In this document: one piece after another, positions 1-11,237 of the stretch
Layout of the letters: each line of letters begins with the position of its first letter
Position numbering within the stretch: the first letter of the stretch is position 1
Origin: Haliclystus octoradiatus
Lineage: Eukaryota; Cnidaria; Staurozoa; Stauromedusae; Haliclystidae
DNA: 64,000 nt
Assembly (NCBI GenBank): GCA_916610825.1
Contig: OU744452.1
Span: 650,843-714,842, forward strand
Direction: 5' to 3'
Notes under the pieces: generated by a model
The model's input: the letters and a program-made list of their open reading frames with translations, nothing else
Told to the model about the DNA's origin: nothing
The model's database searches: none
Made by a program: the position numbers and the translations under genes

Positions 1-413
1 GGCATAAATGATCCAAACTGATATGAAGTGATGCTGTAAGACTTTGATGGGTTTTCTCGGTATATCGTAAGCATAAACAACAAACTATTTCTGTTCTTTT
101 TTATATTTCTATACTATCAACTCGTGTCAGCCTCAATTCAACTTGTATCAGCTTCATAAAAACATGTCAAAATAACAGCCCATTTCATCGCTCTGGATGC
201 ATTCTTATAGGGCATAAATGATCCAAACTGGTATAAAATGATGCTGTAAGACTTTGATGGGTTTTCTTGGTATATCGTAAGCATAAACAACAAACTATTT
301 CTGTTCTTTTTTATATTTCTATACTATCAACTCGTGTCAGCCTCAATTCAACTTGTATCAGCTTCATAAAAACATATCAAAATAACAGCTAACTTCATCG
401 CTCTGGATGCATA
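1..413. repeat. Tandem duplication, 210-bp unit, two copies
   Basis: Positions 1-210 and 211-about 413 are near-identical direct copies. Both open with GGCATAAATGATCCAAACTG and both close with CGCTCTGGATGCAT. Differences are scattered single bases. The window begins inside or at the start of a unit, so the array may extend to the left. No coding potential is seen. Confidence 0.9.
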
Positions 414-785
414 CATTATTGCGCTTGCCTCGCAAAAAATGTTATCCTACATATTCCCCTTATAATTTTGATGAGCAATGAAGTAAAGGCAATCGTGAAA
501 GCTTACATGTTGCAGCACGCTACTCTGTGTTGCTGACTTGAATATTGCAGTTACTTAACTACGACAAACGCCATTACTGAATGCGATTAAGTTGACGATA
601 GACGCAAAAGCAATATTACGTGGAAACGTAACCGCGCTCGTACTATTGAAAAAAGTAGACTGGATACTAAATAGAGCTAACGCGAGTTGAATTTTCCGTT
701 TACCGAATTTTAGGTCACGCTTTATTTTAATGGCTGCCAATACGGTGGGTGTAAAACATAGACATGGTTTTAATAGACTGCTTAT
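414..785. other. No feature recognised
   Basis: This is AT-rich sequence between the tandem duplication and the first TIR element. Only short chance reading frames are present. Confidence 0.5.
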
Positions 786-1663
786 ATAGACTGCTGATGG
801 CGTTCGAAAACGGGCTTAAAACGTAGCACCTATGGGGATCCATAATGGCTGACACATGCTCCCAAAGTGGCGGGGAAAGCAGTGTTTTGACCCAATATTG
901 TTGTTAGAAAATAAAAGAATAGATGAGCCGGATTATTTCGAGCTACTTTTAAAGCAATTAAATATGATTGAAATTAACAATTTTGTTGTGTATCACTCAA
1001 TTTCGAATCAAATCTGCTCAATTATTTTATCAAATTTTCACTGAAATATTCCAATTTTGTAAGTAGGTATATCGCCGCTTTTGTAACAATAAGACATCAA
1101 AATTTCAGAGTTTGCTCAGATTTAACATTTATTAATCATCCAAGCTGTATTTACATGACAAGGTGCATGTTTACTGCTGGTTACAGCAAAACACAGGACG
1201 CAGAATGAGTGTAGAAAGGTTGATATTGAAACAATAACAAACAAATTGCAATAATGCTACGAAAAATATTCAAATTTAATTCACCAAATATCCAAATATT
1301 TTACACCCCATAGTGATAATAGTTATAAAGTCTAAGATTGATGAAGATAGCCACAAATTAAGCCTCATAACCAGCAGTACCATCGCAAAACAAGCGTAGC
1401 GGATACCAATTAATATCAAAATATGCAAATTTTTATTATAATCAATGTTTCCGTAGCATTAAAACCATATTAAAAATGTTCAAAAGCAAGAGAAATAGAT
1501 ATATGCAGCGATTTAAATCAATCCAAACACTTTGTGCTAACTTCAAATACCAAATTGTATTGGAATTTAGACTGTTGCGGTCAGTTTACAACATACAACT
1601 GTAACTTTTGGGCGCATGTGTCTACCATTTTGGCTGCCCATGATTGCCAGCGGTGTATATCTA
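786..1663 (+). mobile_element. Non-autonomous TIR element, copy A of an inverted pair
   Basis: This ~0.88-kb segment is repeated in reverse complement at about 4432-5324. Its own two ends also resemble each other as inverted repeats of about 70 bp. The outer end begins ATAGACTGCTGATGG and contains GACACATGCTCCCAAA; the inner end reads, inverted, GACACATGCGCCCAAAAG. The inner TIR has a short internal deletion relative to copy B. The 62-codon frame at 856-1044 is preserved in copy B only because the two copies are recent; it matches nothing I recognise. No transposase is present. The superfamily is unknown. Confidence 0.7.
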
Positions 1664-4392
1664 GGCTGAGACTATTTGACAGGCAGCCTACCATTTAGCG
1701 CTGCGGCTATTTGACAGGCAGTCCAATACGCATGCGCAGAAGTGGACACGTCATACTTTATTGATTCAAGTGATTGATAAACTGCCTGTCAAATAGCGCT
1801 GGGATTTATTTGACAGGCAGTTTCGAAAGAATAATTATTACACTGCCTACCATTTAGGAAGCGGAACTATTTGACAGGCAGTCTTGGCTCAAAGTAATAA
1901 AATGTATATTTTGTTTATTTTGACTGAAAAATTACTAGATTGGTTGCCCATCCAGGAAGCTGGTGGACAATTTGAAGGACAGTCTATTAGACTATTGGAT
2001 AGTTGGTAAAATATTGTTGCTCTGCAAAAATTTTGGCAAAGGAATTATCACTCTTAGATTGCCTGCCATTTAACCAACGGGGCTGTTTGACAGACACCAT
2101 TTGCAGTATTGACTTACATGTTGTTTATAATCATAGAGGTATTATTAAATTGCATGACAGGCAGCCATACATTTTGTTTCATTAATCCTGATCTGTGGCC
2201 ATGTCAGAAGATTAGGTAGATTGTCTCTCATTTATAATATAGGACTATTTGACAGGCATCACACATTTTTGTAGGATCATTTGACGACAAGTATTTGATT
2301 AGAAATTTAAATTTACTATGAAATGCAGCTACATCTGATGATCGGAGTTGTGCATCGTCAACATTGGCCATTCAACGGTGGCCATTCACAACAGGGTATC
2401 GAAAAATGTTATACAATATAAATATGAACAAAGAAAGTAGTTGACAAGTGTAAATAAAAAATGAATTGATATAAATCAAGCTGCATGATTACGATTGTAT
2501 GTACATTGTGTTTGCAGACAATCACAATTATTTCAGAGATTACAGGCATATCTTGTAGAAGTTCCACATTCTACATTTATAAATAACATAATTATATCTA
2601 TCATCAATCGGATGACACTAATTGATGTCATCCAATGCTCCGACTTGTTCAAGTAGAATCTGTCTTTCAATAAGAACATACAATTATGTGAGACGTCGGA
2701 AATTCACTAAAAAAAACAATTGACAGGTTAAACAATAGCCACAACAAGAGTTTCAAATGTTGGTGATGTATAATTACTTCAAATATATCAGGTTGATAGG
2801 CTTAGAGGGAAAATATGTGTGACTGTCGATCGATAATGTGTGATATTAATTAGGCCTCCTTATGAAAGTTCAAAACTTTTGACATATGATAGATTTAGAT
2901 TCTGTGATTACTTAGAACGACACCAAGTCATTTTGTTAGGCAAGAGATTTTCTTACTTTCAGTCAAGCAAGTAACCAATAACCATGCGTAAGAGTGTTTT
3001 ACATCACATAATCGTTGTCTCGTCGTGACTGCAGGTCATCCTGGTGAACTCTATTCCACTGGCACTTGTTAGCTAATTTCTGCGTTCTTCATTTTAACAT
3101 AGATGATGTTGGCAGTCCTTTTACTTTATTTCATGACTGACTACTGGATTTGAACGGTTGAACCATTAACAAACTTAACACTCATTCTTTCTTGTTATTA
3201 GTCACATTGATCATTACTATATTGAACATTTGATGATACTTTATTTTGTGAAATCATTTCGTATATCTTCTGTACTTCTTGCAATTCAAATTCAACATAT
3301 TTGCAGAGAATTGTATAGGCAATAAGCAATGTTCCAAAGAATTGCAGTAAAATCACAAACTTAACTGCAAAAAGAAAACAATTTTGATCAATTTAGCATG
3401 CATGTATGTATGTTCATGTGAAGTAAAATTGGTTGAGTGGTTTTATCATATGTCAGCCCTCAGAAATAGTACCACATACATTAACAAAGGCAACTTCCTT
3501 TCAACTCTTATAGCCTACACATTCAATTTGACAGCCTAGCTGCCTATGGTAATTTCACTAGGCGGTAAGTAATTGTAAATTTTGTGAAGTATTGTATAGG
3601 CTAGTCAAAGTAAATGTTGAGAGATTGGTCAGTCCTTGTAGAGTAGGCTAGCTAGTGAATTCGTTATAAGGTGACGCGTAACGGACTAACGGTTAATCTT
3701 TCAGTATCTTTAAGTCTCATAGTAAAATTTTTGCTACATAAGTTTGAGGCTGAGAGCAATTAAAACACAGCAAACATGCATTTACCTGAGTATGATTTTA
3801 CTGGATACCTGTAAAAATGAGATATAAATGATATCATGAAAGGAAAAGGTGCATTTTTAGCAAAATCGTCTAATAAACATTTATCTTGACATGTTAGAGG
3901 ACGTTCTATGTAAAATCCAAACGATCGACTTCGTCTAAAGCATATAGGATAAAGATTTCAGTTACAGTAGTGGGTTAAACACTTACTGCTATAATAATAG
4001 TGTGCAAGATCAATTGATGGCTTATAGGAACCAGAAACAGCCTGAACCAACTAGGAACATCAGAAATTCTTCCAAGAGTTAGAGATACGCCTTCGACTTT
4101 CTTGAGCCCATTCGCACGAATCACAATAACCAACCAAATTGACAAGTTTTAGAGCAACACAGATTACATAATTACAAACTATTAGATTGAAATAAACTTG
4201 AACGAAAAGGCATCCAAGGTGACTGACTGTCTGATAAGTTTGATATCAGCCACGATTCAGATTCATAGTTTCAAACCGTCGACAAAGACAACTCTGATTT
4301 GATTTGAATTTAGCGCAAAGGTGAGATTGCCATCCTGCGCACGCGCAAACAAATCATAATGGCTGCAACTGCCTACCAAATAGTCACTGCGG
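1664..4392. repeat. Patchwork carrying repeated CTATTTGACAGGCAG ends
   Basis: Between the inverted pair the motif CTATTTGACAGGCAG (or its complement CTGCCTGTCAAATAG) recurs at about 1674, 1717, 1788, 1813, 1871, 2236 and, as CTGCCTACCAAATAGTC, at 4369. Degenerate copies lie near 2086 and 2155. Several copies face each other, as expected of nested TIR elements. GCGCATGCGCA-type palindromes follow some of them. From about 2300 to 4300 I see no gene, repeat or RNA. Confidence 0.55.
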
Positions 4393-4435
4393 TATATCTA
4401 TTATGTCTATGGTTACCATAGACATAATAGATATA
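4393..4435. repeat. Perfect 43-bp palindrome
   Basis: Two 21-bp arms, 4393-4413 and 4415-4435, are exact reverse complements around a single T. The arm begins TATATCTATTATGTCTATGG. It lies exactly where the CTGCCTACCAAATAG-type end meets the inner end of TIR copy B. A similar unpaired arm (CTATATCTATTAT, then TCTATGGTTAC) lies at about 6129-6154, beside another TIR element. Confidence 0.9.
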
Positions 4436-5324
4436 GACCGCTGATGGGGTCACGTGACGCGTGGCACTCATGGGCAGCCAAAATGGTAGACACATGCGCC
4501 CAAAAGTTACAGTTGTATGTTGTAAACTGACCGCAAAAGTCTAAATTCCAATACAATTTGGTATTTGAAGTAGACACAAAGTGCTTGAATTGATTTAAAT
4601 CGCTGCATATATCTATTTGTCTTGCTTTTGAACATTTTTAATATGGTTTTAATGATACGGAAACATTGATTATAATAAAAATTTGCATATTTTGATATTA
4701 ATTGGTATCCGCTACGCTTGTTTGCGATGGTACTGCTGGTTATGAGGCTTAATTTGTGGCTATCTTCATCAATCTTAGACTTTATAACTATTATCACTAT
4801 GGGGTGTAATATATTTGGATATTTGGTGAATTAAATTTGAATATTTTTCGTAGCTTTATTGCAATTTGTTTGTTATTGTTTCAATATAAACTTTTCTACA
4901 CTCATTCTGCGTCCTGTGTTTTGCTGTAACCAGCAGTAAACATGCACCTTGTCATGTAAATACAGCTTGGATGATTAATAAATGTTAAATCTGAGCAAAC
5001 TCTGAAATTTTGATGTCTTACTGTTACAAAAGCGGCGATATATCTACTTACAAAATTTGAATATTTCAGTGAAAATTTGATAAAATAATTGAGCAGATTT
5101 GATTCGAAATTGAGTGATACACAACAAAACTGTTAATTTCAATCATATTTAATTGCTTTAAAAGTAGCTCGAAATAATCCGGCTCATCTATTCTTTTATT
5201 TTCTAACAACAATATTGGGTCAAAACACTGCTTTCCCCGCCACTTTGGGAGCATGTGTCAGCCATTATGGATCCCCATAGGTGCTACGTTTTAAGCCCGT
5301 TTTCGAACGCCATCAGCAGTCTAT
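4432..5324 (-). mobile_element. Non-autonomous TIR element, copy B of the inverted pair
   Basis: This is the reverse-complement partner of 786-1663 and retains both terminal inverted repeats more fully. One end reads ATATAGACCGCTGATGG at about 4431; the other reads CCATCAGCAGTCTAT inverted, at 5310-5324. Both ends share, after about 20 bp, a GCACYYATGGG-like block followed by a GACACATGCKCCCAAA block. No transposase is encoded. Confidence 0.75.
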
Positions 5325-5327
5325 GGT

Positions 5328-6126
5328 AGTCTACAAACGTCGTGCTTTTCATGCGCCGTGCTAATCTTCTGGCGAGACCTGGCAAAAGTGCGACGTATAA
5401 ATCAGTAAAGCACGACGCAATTTGTCTAGCTCGGCAAAAGCTCGAAGCACGACGATGGTTGCCGCTCGGAGCGGCGTCAGCACGACAGTTGTTTTATAAG
5501 GCGTGCTTTTTTGGATGCCGAGCTTTTATTCGTCTGTTTTCAGACGAATGTTCGGTCAAATTCATGCGAATTGGGGATAAAATAGTGGTTTTTATGATGT
5601 TTTTTTTTCATTTCATTCACTTCTCGATGATATTGGTGAACATAAAGTCCAATTATAAACTACTTCATTATGGTCAACTGTTTGGTATTCTGCTGTTTAT
5701 TAAAATAGTGAATTTTATTACTATGTTATTACTATGTAGGTTGAAAACATTTCAGGATGCCCTTCATTTCAGTTGCATGTTAACTGGTAACATAGCTTGA
5801 TAGAACAAATATTTCTTTATGAGATTTAATTGTTTTTTTAAATTAAAACATTTATATTCGAAGGAAATTTAACTAACAAATATTAGATCTCTTAAACCAA
5901 AATCTTATATCTCAGACAGTGTGACATCATTTTCAGGTACTGCTAAATTTAGCTAAAGATAGTTTTACTTTCAATAATTGCGGACTACGCCTTTCAATTT
6001 TGATGACGTCAATGGCCAAAGCACGGCAATTTCACGCCGTCTGAAATGAATTGAAACCAGAATTCCAATTCTGCCGTGCCAGACAAAGCAAAGCACGGCG
6101 CATGTAAAGCGCGACGTTTGAAGACT
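5328..6126. mobile_element. Non-autonomous TIR element, 0.8 kb
   Basis: Terminal inverted repeats of about 35 bp match at 5328-5362 and 6092-6126. The left starts AGTCTACAAACGTCGTGC; the right, inverted, starts AGTCTTCAAACGTCGCGC. Both run on to CATGCGCCGTGCT. The ends are GC-rich with repeated GCACGAC/CGTCGTGC words, while the middle is AT-rich. The 152-codon frame at 5342-5800 begins inside the TIR and has no recognisable domain, so I do not call it a gene. The element abuts TIR copy B. Confidence 0.75.
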
Positions 6127-6913
6127 GCCTATATCTATTATCTCTATGGTTACGCGTTACGAAAAATCCATGCGCGGTGTCGCACGACCAGGATTTACGA
6201 CCCCGTTCCGGCATTGTTCACATAGCACAATTAATTAATTTAATTCCGCACGATCAAGCAAACTGAAACATTGAAAATCTATTTTGTGATTACAACTATG
6301 CAATCGCCAAGCGAGCAGAACTGAGTGGCAATAGGTGGTCGGGTTTAGATCACAATGATGATTTCTTTCAAGATGATTTCAAATTTAATGACACTTTCTC
6401 TATTGCATTCTTAATGAAAGCCTCTGTCTGCGCCAGGAACGTAGATAATCTGAAGCACTGCAACATAAGCTCATCAACTTCAAAATGAACGTCATCGAAG
6501 CAAATCATAATCAAACGAAACAACAAAAAATCATCCCGTCAGTAGTGTGGCACATTTAAAAGTATAACGAAAAGTTAAAAAAAAATACATCATTATTATT
6601 ATTTTTTGAAAATATATGAGCATATTATGGTAAAAAATAGATTTCTAAATTCATATATAACTATATACATTACATTTCTAAACATTTGTTACATCTATGT
6701 ACAATGAGAATATAATAGAGACACTGATGAATAGGTTACTAAACAATCGTTTGTTATTATATAATACTTTCTCAGAATTATATATTGGGAATAATTTGTA
6801 ATAATTTATACTGAAAATCAGGTAAGTGAGTGGGCACCCTTTGCTTTTCAAAGATTAAATTTCATTCATATGTAAAGACTATTATTTCAACATCAATATT
6901 TCAATTGATGTAA
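6127..6913. other. No feature recognised (3' flank of the caspase exon)
   Basis: AT-rich DNA lies downstream of the stop codon of the minus-strand gene. I see no clear AATAAA signal close to the stop on the minus strand, so the 3' end of the transcript is not placed. Confidence 0.4.
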
Positions 6914-7170
6914 TCAGGTATGTTTACTGCCTGCAAGGTACCATGTGCGTCTCAAAGAGCTAATCATTTGATAGTTAACATATGCATCCACTTCTACATA
7001 TGTATTTTGTTTTGTTTTAATTGTTGCTTTGTCTTCACGTTGTGAGACATTATCATTCATAAGTAGGAATATCTTTGATACTGGCCGCTTTGCTGCATAT
7101 TCATTAAGAAAGTTACACACGTCAAATATAAACCAAGTGCCAGTATATTTACCTCTCCATGACTTTTTAC
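6914..7170 (-). CDS. Caspase p10 subunit exon (last exon)
   Basis: This exon encodes the small subunit of a caspase, the cysteine protease of apoptosis. After a minus-strand acceptor TTCTTTATAG (AG at 7172-7171) the frame reads KKSWRGKYTGTWFIFDVC. This matches the family's SWRxxxxGSWFI block, which forms the S1/S3 substrate pockets, followed by a helix (FLNEYAAKRP) and a LLMNDNVSQ segment equivalent to LLTxVNxxVA. It ends KHT and a stop at 6914. The acceptor phase joins exactly to the p20 exon at 9618 and restores the conserved ATPG/SWR spacing. The exon is 257 nt. It lies 2.4 kb downstream of p20. Confidence 0.85.
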
Positions 7171-7756
7171 CTATAAAGAAGAATATTAGGATAAAGTTTC
7201 TGGATATAAATATATCCCTGCATCAAGGATACTTTTACTTATTTTAAAAACCTTTTTTTGCTATCAAGCTTGAACCAAATAAGCCTACGGTTACCCTCTG
7301 CAAAAAGCAGTTCCGGAACATGAAATAGTAAAAAATTTAAGGAACTGGTTCATGAACTGGAAGAACGTTGAATATGTCTTCACTAGTCCATGAACTATCG
7401 AGCGCAATCCTGCAATTTCATTGGTTGGTACATGTGTTTAGAAATCCTAGGATAAACACTTTCAAAACTTCCCAACGAAATTTGCCGATAATGTTTCTGA
7501 AGAAGAAGAGGAAGCTACAAAGTATTATTAAAGAAATAATATCCACAAATGCTGTCTCTATTTAAGAAAGAGTAACATTGTAAAGTTTCATTTGATACAA
7601 GGACACAAGTAAGTAAAAATATTGAATTGAAATTGAGTTTTAAATGGCTATCACACTCTTGCGCAAATGTTTGTATTCATATTGGTTACACTCGAAGAAG
7701 ATGAAGACACGGGTGAAATGTTGAAAGCACTTGTTGTAGGTAATGACAAAGCACAG

Positions 7757-8088
7757 TCAGTGTGATGCAGTGAATACTCCAGCATTCACAGACGCACCGT
7801 TTAGGCTAAAGTAACCATCCTCTTGGCCAAGAAATAACGTAACACATCCACTTTCATTATCAAATCTTCGCTTTCCTTTAGGGATGAGGCCAAAGTTGAT
7901 GGATGAACTTTCACACCACTGACATCCTTTGTTTCCCACACACTGTCTGGTTTTAAAACGTTCAGTGATGCAGCTCTGTGAAGAAGCGGATGGGAAAGCT
8001 GACTGCCGTTAAGAGCCAAAAGCGCCACTAACACCAAAGATATGTGGATTCTTATTTTGAACTGATGTTGTGGAAATCGCAAAGCCAT
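7757..8088 (-). pseudogene. Broken copy of the Roco gene's first exon
   Basis: A minus-strand frame at 7757-7939 reads KGKRRFDNESGCVTLFLG and then QEDGYF. This parallels KGKRSFVNESGYVTLFLG and EEDGYY in the intact LRR exon near residues 30-52. Nucleotide similarity covers the same stretch (CCAAGAAATAACGTAACA is shared). No LRRs follow and overlapping frames have no splice-compatible continuation, so it is a duplicated fragment lodged in the intron of the same gene model. Confidence 0.7.
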
Positions 8089-8814
8089 ATTTCAAATAAG
8101 CAGCATAGACATATAAACTGTGTCCGTCTTACTACGTAACGGGTAATTAGATCCCAGTCCTGATATTGATATTGATGTATTCTTCCAATGTTCTTATGAT
8201 ACTTTTTACTTAACATAGTGTTATCATTATCATCTCCTACATTGAGAACATGTAATAAATGTTTCTCCAGGGACCCAGGAACAGTATATAGCAAAAGTGA
8301 CAACCCATGTTAATAAACGTAATACATCATCGGTTCTAATTAAACTTTCCCAGTATAATTGCTAACAGCCTGATATCCGTGGTAACATGGCCGCAATATA
8401 TATTTAAGGAATACGGGTGTGATATTGGTATTACTCACAGCCAGACTGCATAATTAACCCAGACAGAAAAGATATGTTCATCACATCCATGATCATTTTA
8501 CAAACGTTATCAAAGGAATTAGAGAAACACACAATAGCAGTCATGTTATTACTGTGCTCTAGAGTTGATTGGTTACATGCTGACACACATTATAACAACC
8601 AGAGACGACTCTGCACATTTCATTGTTACCAAGATTTTAGTGAATTATCAACAAAATGATAATGTAGATAATCCATTTTTGAAGCTGAATTCAACCCCAT
8701 TGAGCTACCCAATGCAAGTGGATTGGTTACATGTTAATGTAGAAGCCGAGTATCAATGTCGCTCTGCTGACCTCTACTGTAAGGTCAACCTTACCTTATG
8801 AAAAAAATCGATGA

Positions 8815-9250
8815 GTTCATGAACATTTCATTGAACTGGTTTACAAACTTGTTAATGAATGTGAAATTGCCTGAACACTTCATGAACTGGTTCACGAATT
8901 GGATCATGAATGTTAAATTGCCTAAAAGTTCATGAACACTTCATGAACTGGTCCATGAATGTGAAATTGCCTGATAGTTCTTAAACAGCTCATAAACTGG
9001 TTTTGAAATATGAATTCACCTGAACGTCCATGAAAAATTCATGAACTGGTTTACAAGTGGTTCGAGAGCTGGTTATGAATGTGAAATTGGCTGAAAGTTC
9101 ATCAACACTTTATGAACTGGTTTACGAACTGGTTAATGAATGTTAAATTGCCTGAACACTTCATGAACTGTTCATGAACTGGTTCAAGAGCTGGATCATG
9201 AATGTGAAATTGCCTGAAAGTTCACGAACTGTCATGAACTTTTGGGCAAT
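8815..9250. repeat. Degenerate tandem repeat, about 60-75 bp unit
   Basis: The unit combines TTCATGAACTGGTT with AATGTGAAATTGCCTGAA and recurs about seven times with indels. The word CATGAACTGG appears repeatedly and AATTGCCTGA marks each unit. It lies wholly inside the p20-p10 intron. Isolated ATGAAC...GTTCATGAA words also occur near 7340-7390 and 23930-24255. Confidence 0.8.
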
Positions 9251-9617
9251 GTCACGTTCATGGACTCATAATTTGACCATAATTTTGTAAAATGGTAATA
9301 CTTGAAATAGTAGCACCACTTTATGAGTTAGTCATAGCGGCATCATCAACAGCAGGAGGGCATAATATAATCAGATTTTCCTTGTCACAGAATCGACTTT
9401 TACGTCCACTATACTAAACTGATACTGATCGCCTAGTCATTCAAGTCCAACAAAGCAACATAGGTTCACAGAAAAGGAAAATATTAAATGTACACATCAC
9501 TTGTGTTGATATTTTGTATACTCACAATGCCGGTTAAAACCTTCATGTATTAAAAAACATTTCTCTGAAAGTCTAATCATAATTGTTTATAAATATTATG
9601 AAGATGTTATGACATAC

Positions 9618-10154
9618 CTGGTGTTGCAGCGACCCACACCAACCAGTCAGTGTCGTCATTCACAGAGAATTTTGTAGATTTGCCATCTGAATGAACATTC
9701 ATTTGTGATACCATATCACTATCTTCTTCAGATGGACCATCACTTGTTAGATGCTTGGTGCAGGTTGGGCCTTGGCATGCTTGAATGATGAACCACTTTG
9801 GCTTTCCTAACAATGATCGGCAACTACAGATCATTTTCCTTATGCCATGACTCTCAACTGTTCTTCCATCTACACCATAAACACTACCTTCTTTGCCATG
9901 AGAAAGAATGCACATGACAAAACAATTGTACTCAGTGTGATCCTGTGATCCTAGCTCTGCTGCCAAATCAATGATATCACGGGCTTTCAGATTGCGATGT
10001 ATAGATACATGAAATTTCAGCTTTTTAAACGTCTCTTCTAGTCTCTCCACGTCTAAGTCACTGCCTATTCGATCATCCAGTTCCTTTCCTTTGTTAAATT
10101 CAACATTGTTTATAATAACACATAGGCCACGTGGAACACTTTCCATTGGGTAAA
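9618..10154 (-). CDS. Caspase p20 (large catalytic subunit) exon
   Basis: This exon encodes the caspase catalytic core. After acceptor TTCTTTTTTAG (AG at 10156-10155) the frame opens YPMESVPRGLCVIINN, the typical start of a caspase fold. DDRIGSDLDVERL carries the substrate-binding arginine of the R-x-G-T/S-D motif. CILSHGKEGSVYGVDG contains the catalytic histidine. The nucleophile lies in FIIQACQG; QACQG is the pentapeptide used by caspase-8-type initiators. An acidic linker (SDGPSEEDSD) sits where processing between subunits occurs. The exon ends WVAATPG at donor CCAG|GTATGT. It is 537 nt, phase 1 at both ends, and catalytically complete with the p10 exon. The upstream linker exon is inferred from phase and similarity to initiator caspase linkers. 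Confidence 0.92.
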
Positions 10155-10272
10155 CTAAAAAAGAATAAAAATATTAATATATTATTTTGAAGGGCTGCAA
10201 ATCCATCTACATTTTGTAGAAATTTGTAACTACAAACTTGATATTGAAGCAACTGATTGTTGATCAAATTAC

Positions 10273-10314
10273 ATGGATTGGATAATGGTGGATCTTCATC
10301 ATTGATCTTGCAAA
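10273..10314 (-). CDS. Putative 42-nt linker exon before the caspase domain
   Basis: On the minus strand, acceptor TTCTTTAG (AG at 10316-10315) precedes an open 42-nt stretch that ends at donor CAT|GTAATTTG (10272-10271). It is phase 1 at both ends and reads CKINDEDPPLSNP, joining the p20 exon as NPF-YPMESVPRG. The acidic and proline content suits a linker ahead of a caspase. The exon is very short and rests on splice sites and phase only, so an alternative start within this region is possible. Confidence 0.45.
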
Positions 10315-11009
10315 CTAAAGAAAACTTGAATCTTGCAATAAGAATAACAACTTTCAAGCAATCGTCGGACAATTGGCTTCTACAGCTGTAGAGGATTTTC
10401 AGTTGAATTTAATAGCCGCAACAAAACAGTTATGTAGGGCAAACAATTCATCCACTGGTGATGAGTTCAACTATCCTTAAATATACTCATTTTCTCTATA
10501 AGTACATTGGGTGGGGGGTTATTATATCTTCATTGTCGTATTTACGCATGCGCTATGATTGATGACATTTGATCTTTAATATTTTGTTTAATTGACACGT
10601 GTGCGTCTGTTGGTGAAAAGGGCTCGGTATGACCAGAGCAATATTAGACGCAGAAAACACACAATATGTACAAATTTATCTAATTGTTTTTTAAAGTCAT
10701 TAGAACTATCATTATCAATTGTAGTTTTTACTCATATACTTAACCATCACCTCATTTTTCTTATCATTTCTATTATTGATATTATCTATTAACATTAACC
10801 TTAGAAGTAAGTTAGAAGCATTGTTGTTTGGCATAACAAATTGGTTCTATTGTCTGTGTCTATTCATCCGTTTAAGCCGTCCTTATGTATCTGTCAAATC
10901 TCCAACTCAGTGTTACGTGACAAAATCAAAACTTGACAATTAGCCACGTACAAAATCATCCCTTAGTTAAAAATAGCTCCGCTACGCTCGGAATTATGGT
11001 GAATAAGAT

Positions 11010-11220
11010 AATAATCAAAATAAACCAATTGAAACCAAATTCAATAGAATATCAAATCAATCAAATCATCATTCAAAGAAAAATCAAATCCAATTGAATG
11101 ATATAAAAATCAGATCAAATAAAAAAATCAACTTCAATCAAATAAAATGAAATAAATTATAACAATATCCAAATAATATAATAATATAAAGAAAAATATA
11201 TCCAAATAACAAATCAAAGA
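11010..11220. repeat. Low-complexity AATCAAAT-rich stretch
   Basis: Irregular repeats of ATCAAAT and CAATTGAA words adjoin the tRNA-like sequence on its 3' side, as read on the minus strand. This could be the decayed body and tail of a SINE. Confidence 0.5.
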
Positions 11221-11237
11221 AGAAAAAAAAATGAGAA

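Larger units (their letters stand above)
7171..9617 (-). other. Intron between caspase p20 and p10 exons
   Basis: The donor is GTATGT at 9617-9612 (minus) and the acceptor is TTTATAG ending at 7171. The intron contains a broken Roco first-exon copy (7757-8088), a degenerate tandem array (8815-9250) and a possible 39-nt cassette exon (9526-9564). The rest shows nothing recognisable. Confidence 0.8.

Noticed and set aside
856-1044. 62-codon frame conserved between the two inverted TIR copies
   Set aside because: Conservation is explained by the high nucleotide identity of the copies; nothing favours protein-level selection.
5342-5800. 152-codon open frame inside the 5328-6126 TIR element
   Set aside because: It starts within the terminal repeat, has no recognisable domain and has a composition that follows the element's GC-rich ends.
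11010-11220. SINE tail sharing the LINE's (AAATC)n 3' end
   Set aside because: Read in the tRNA-like element's direction the repeat is the complement (GATTT) of the LINE tail, so the orientation does not match.
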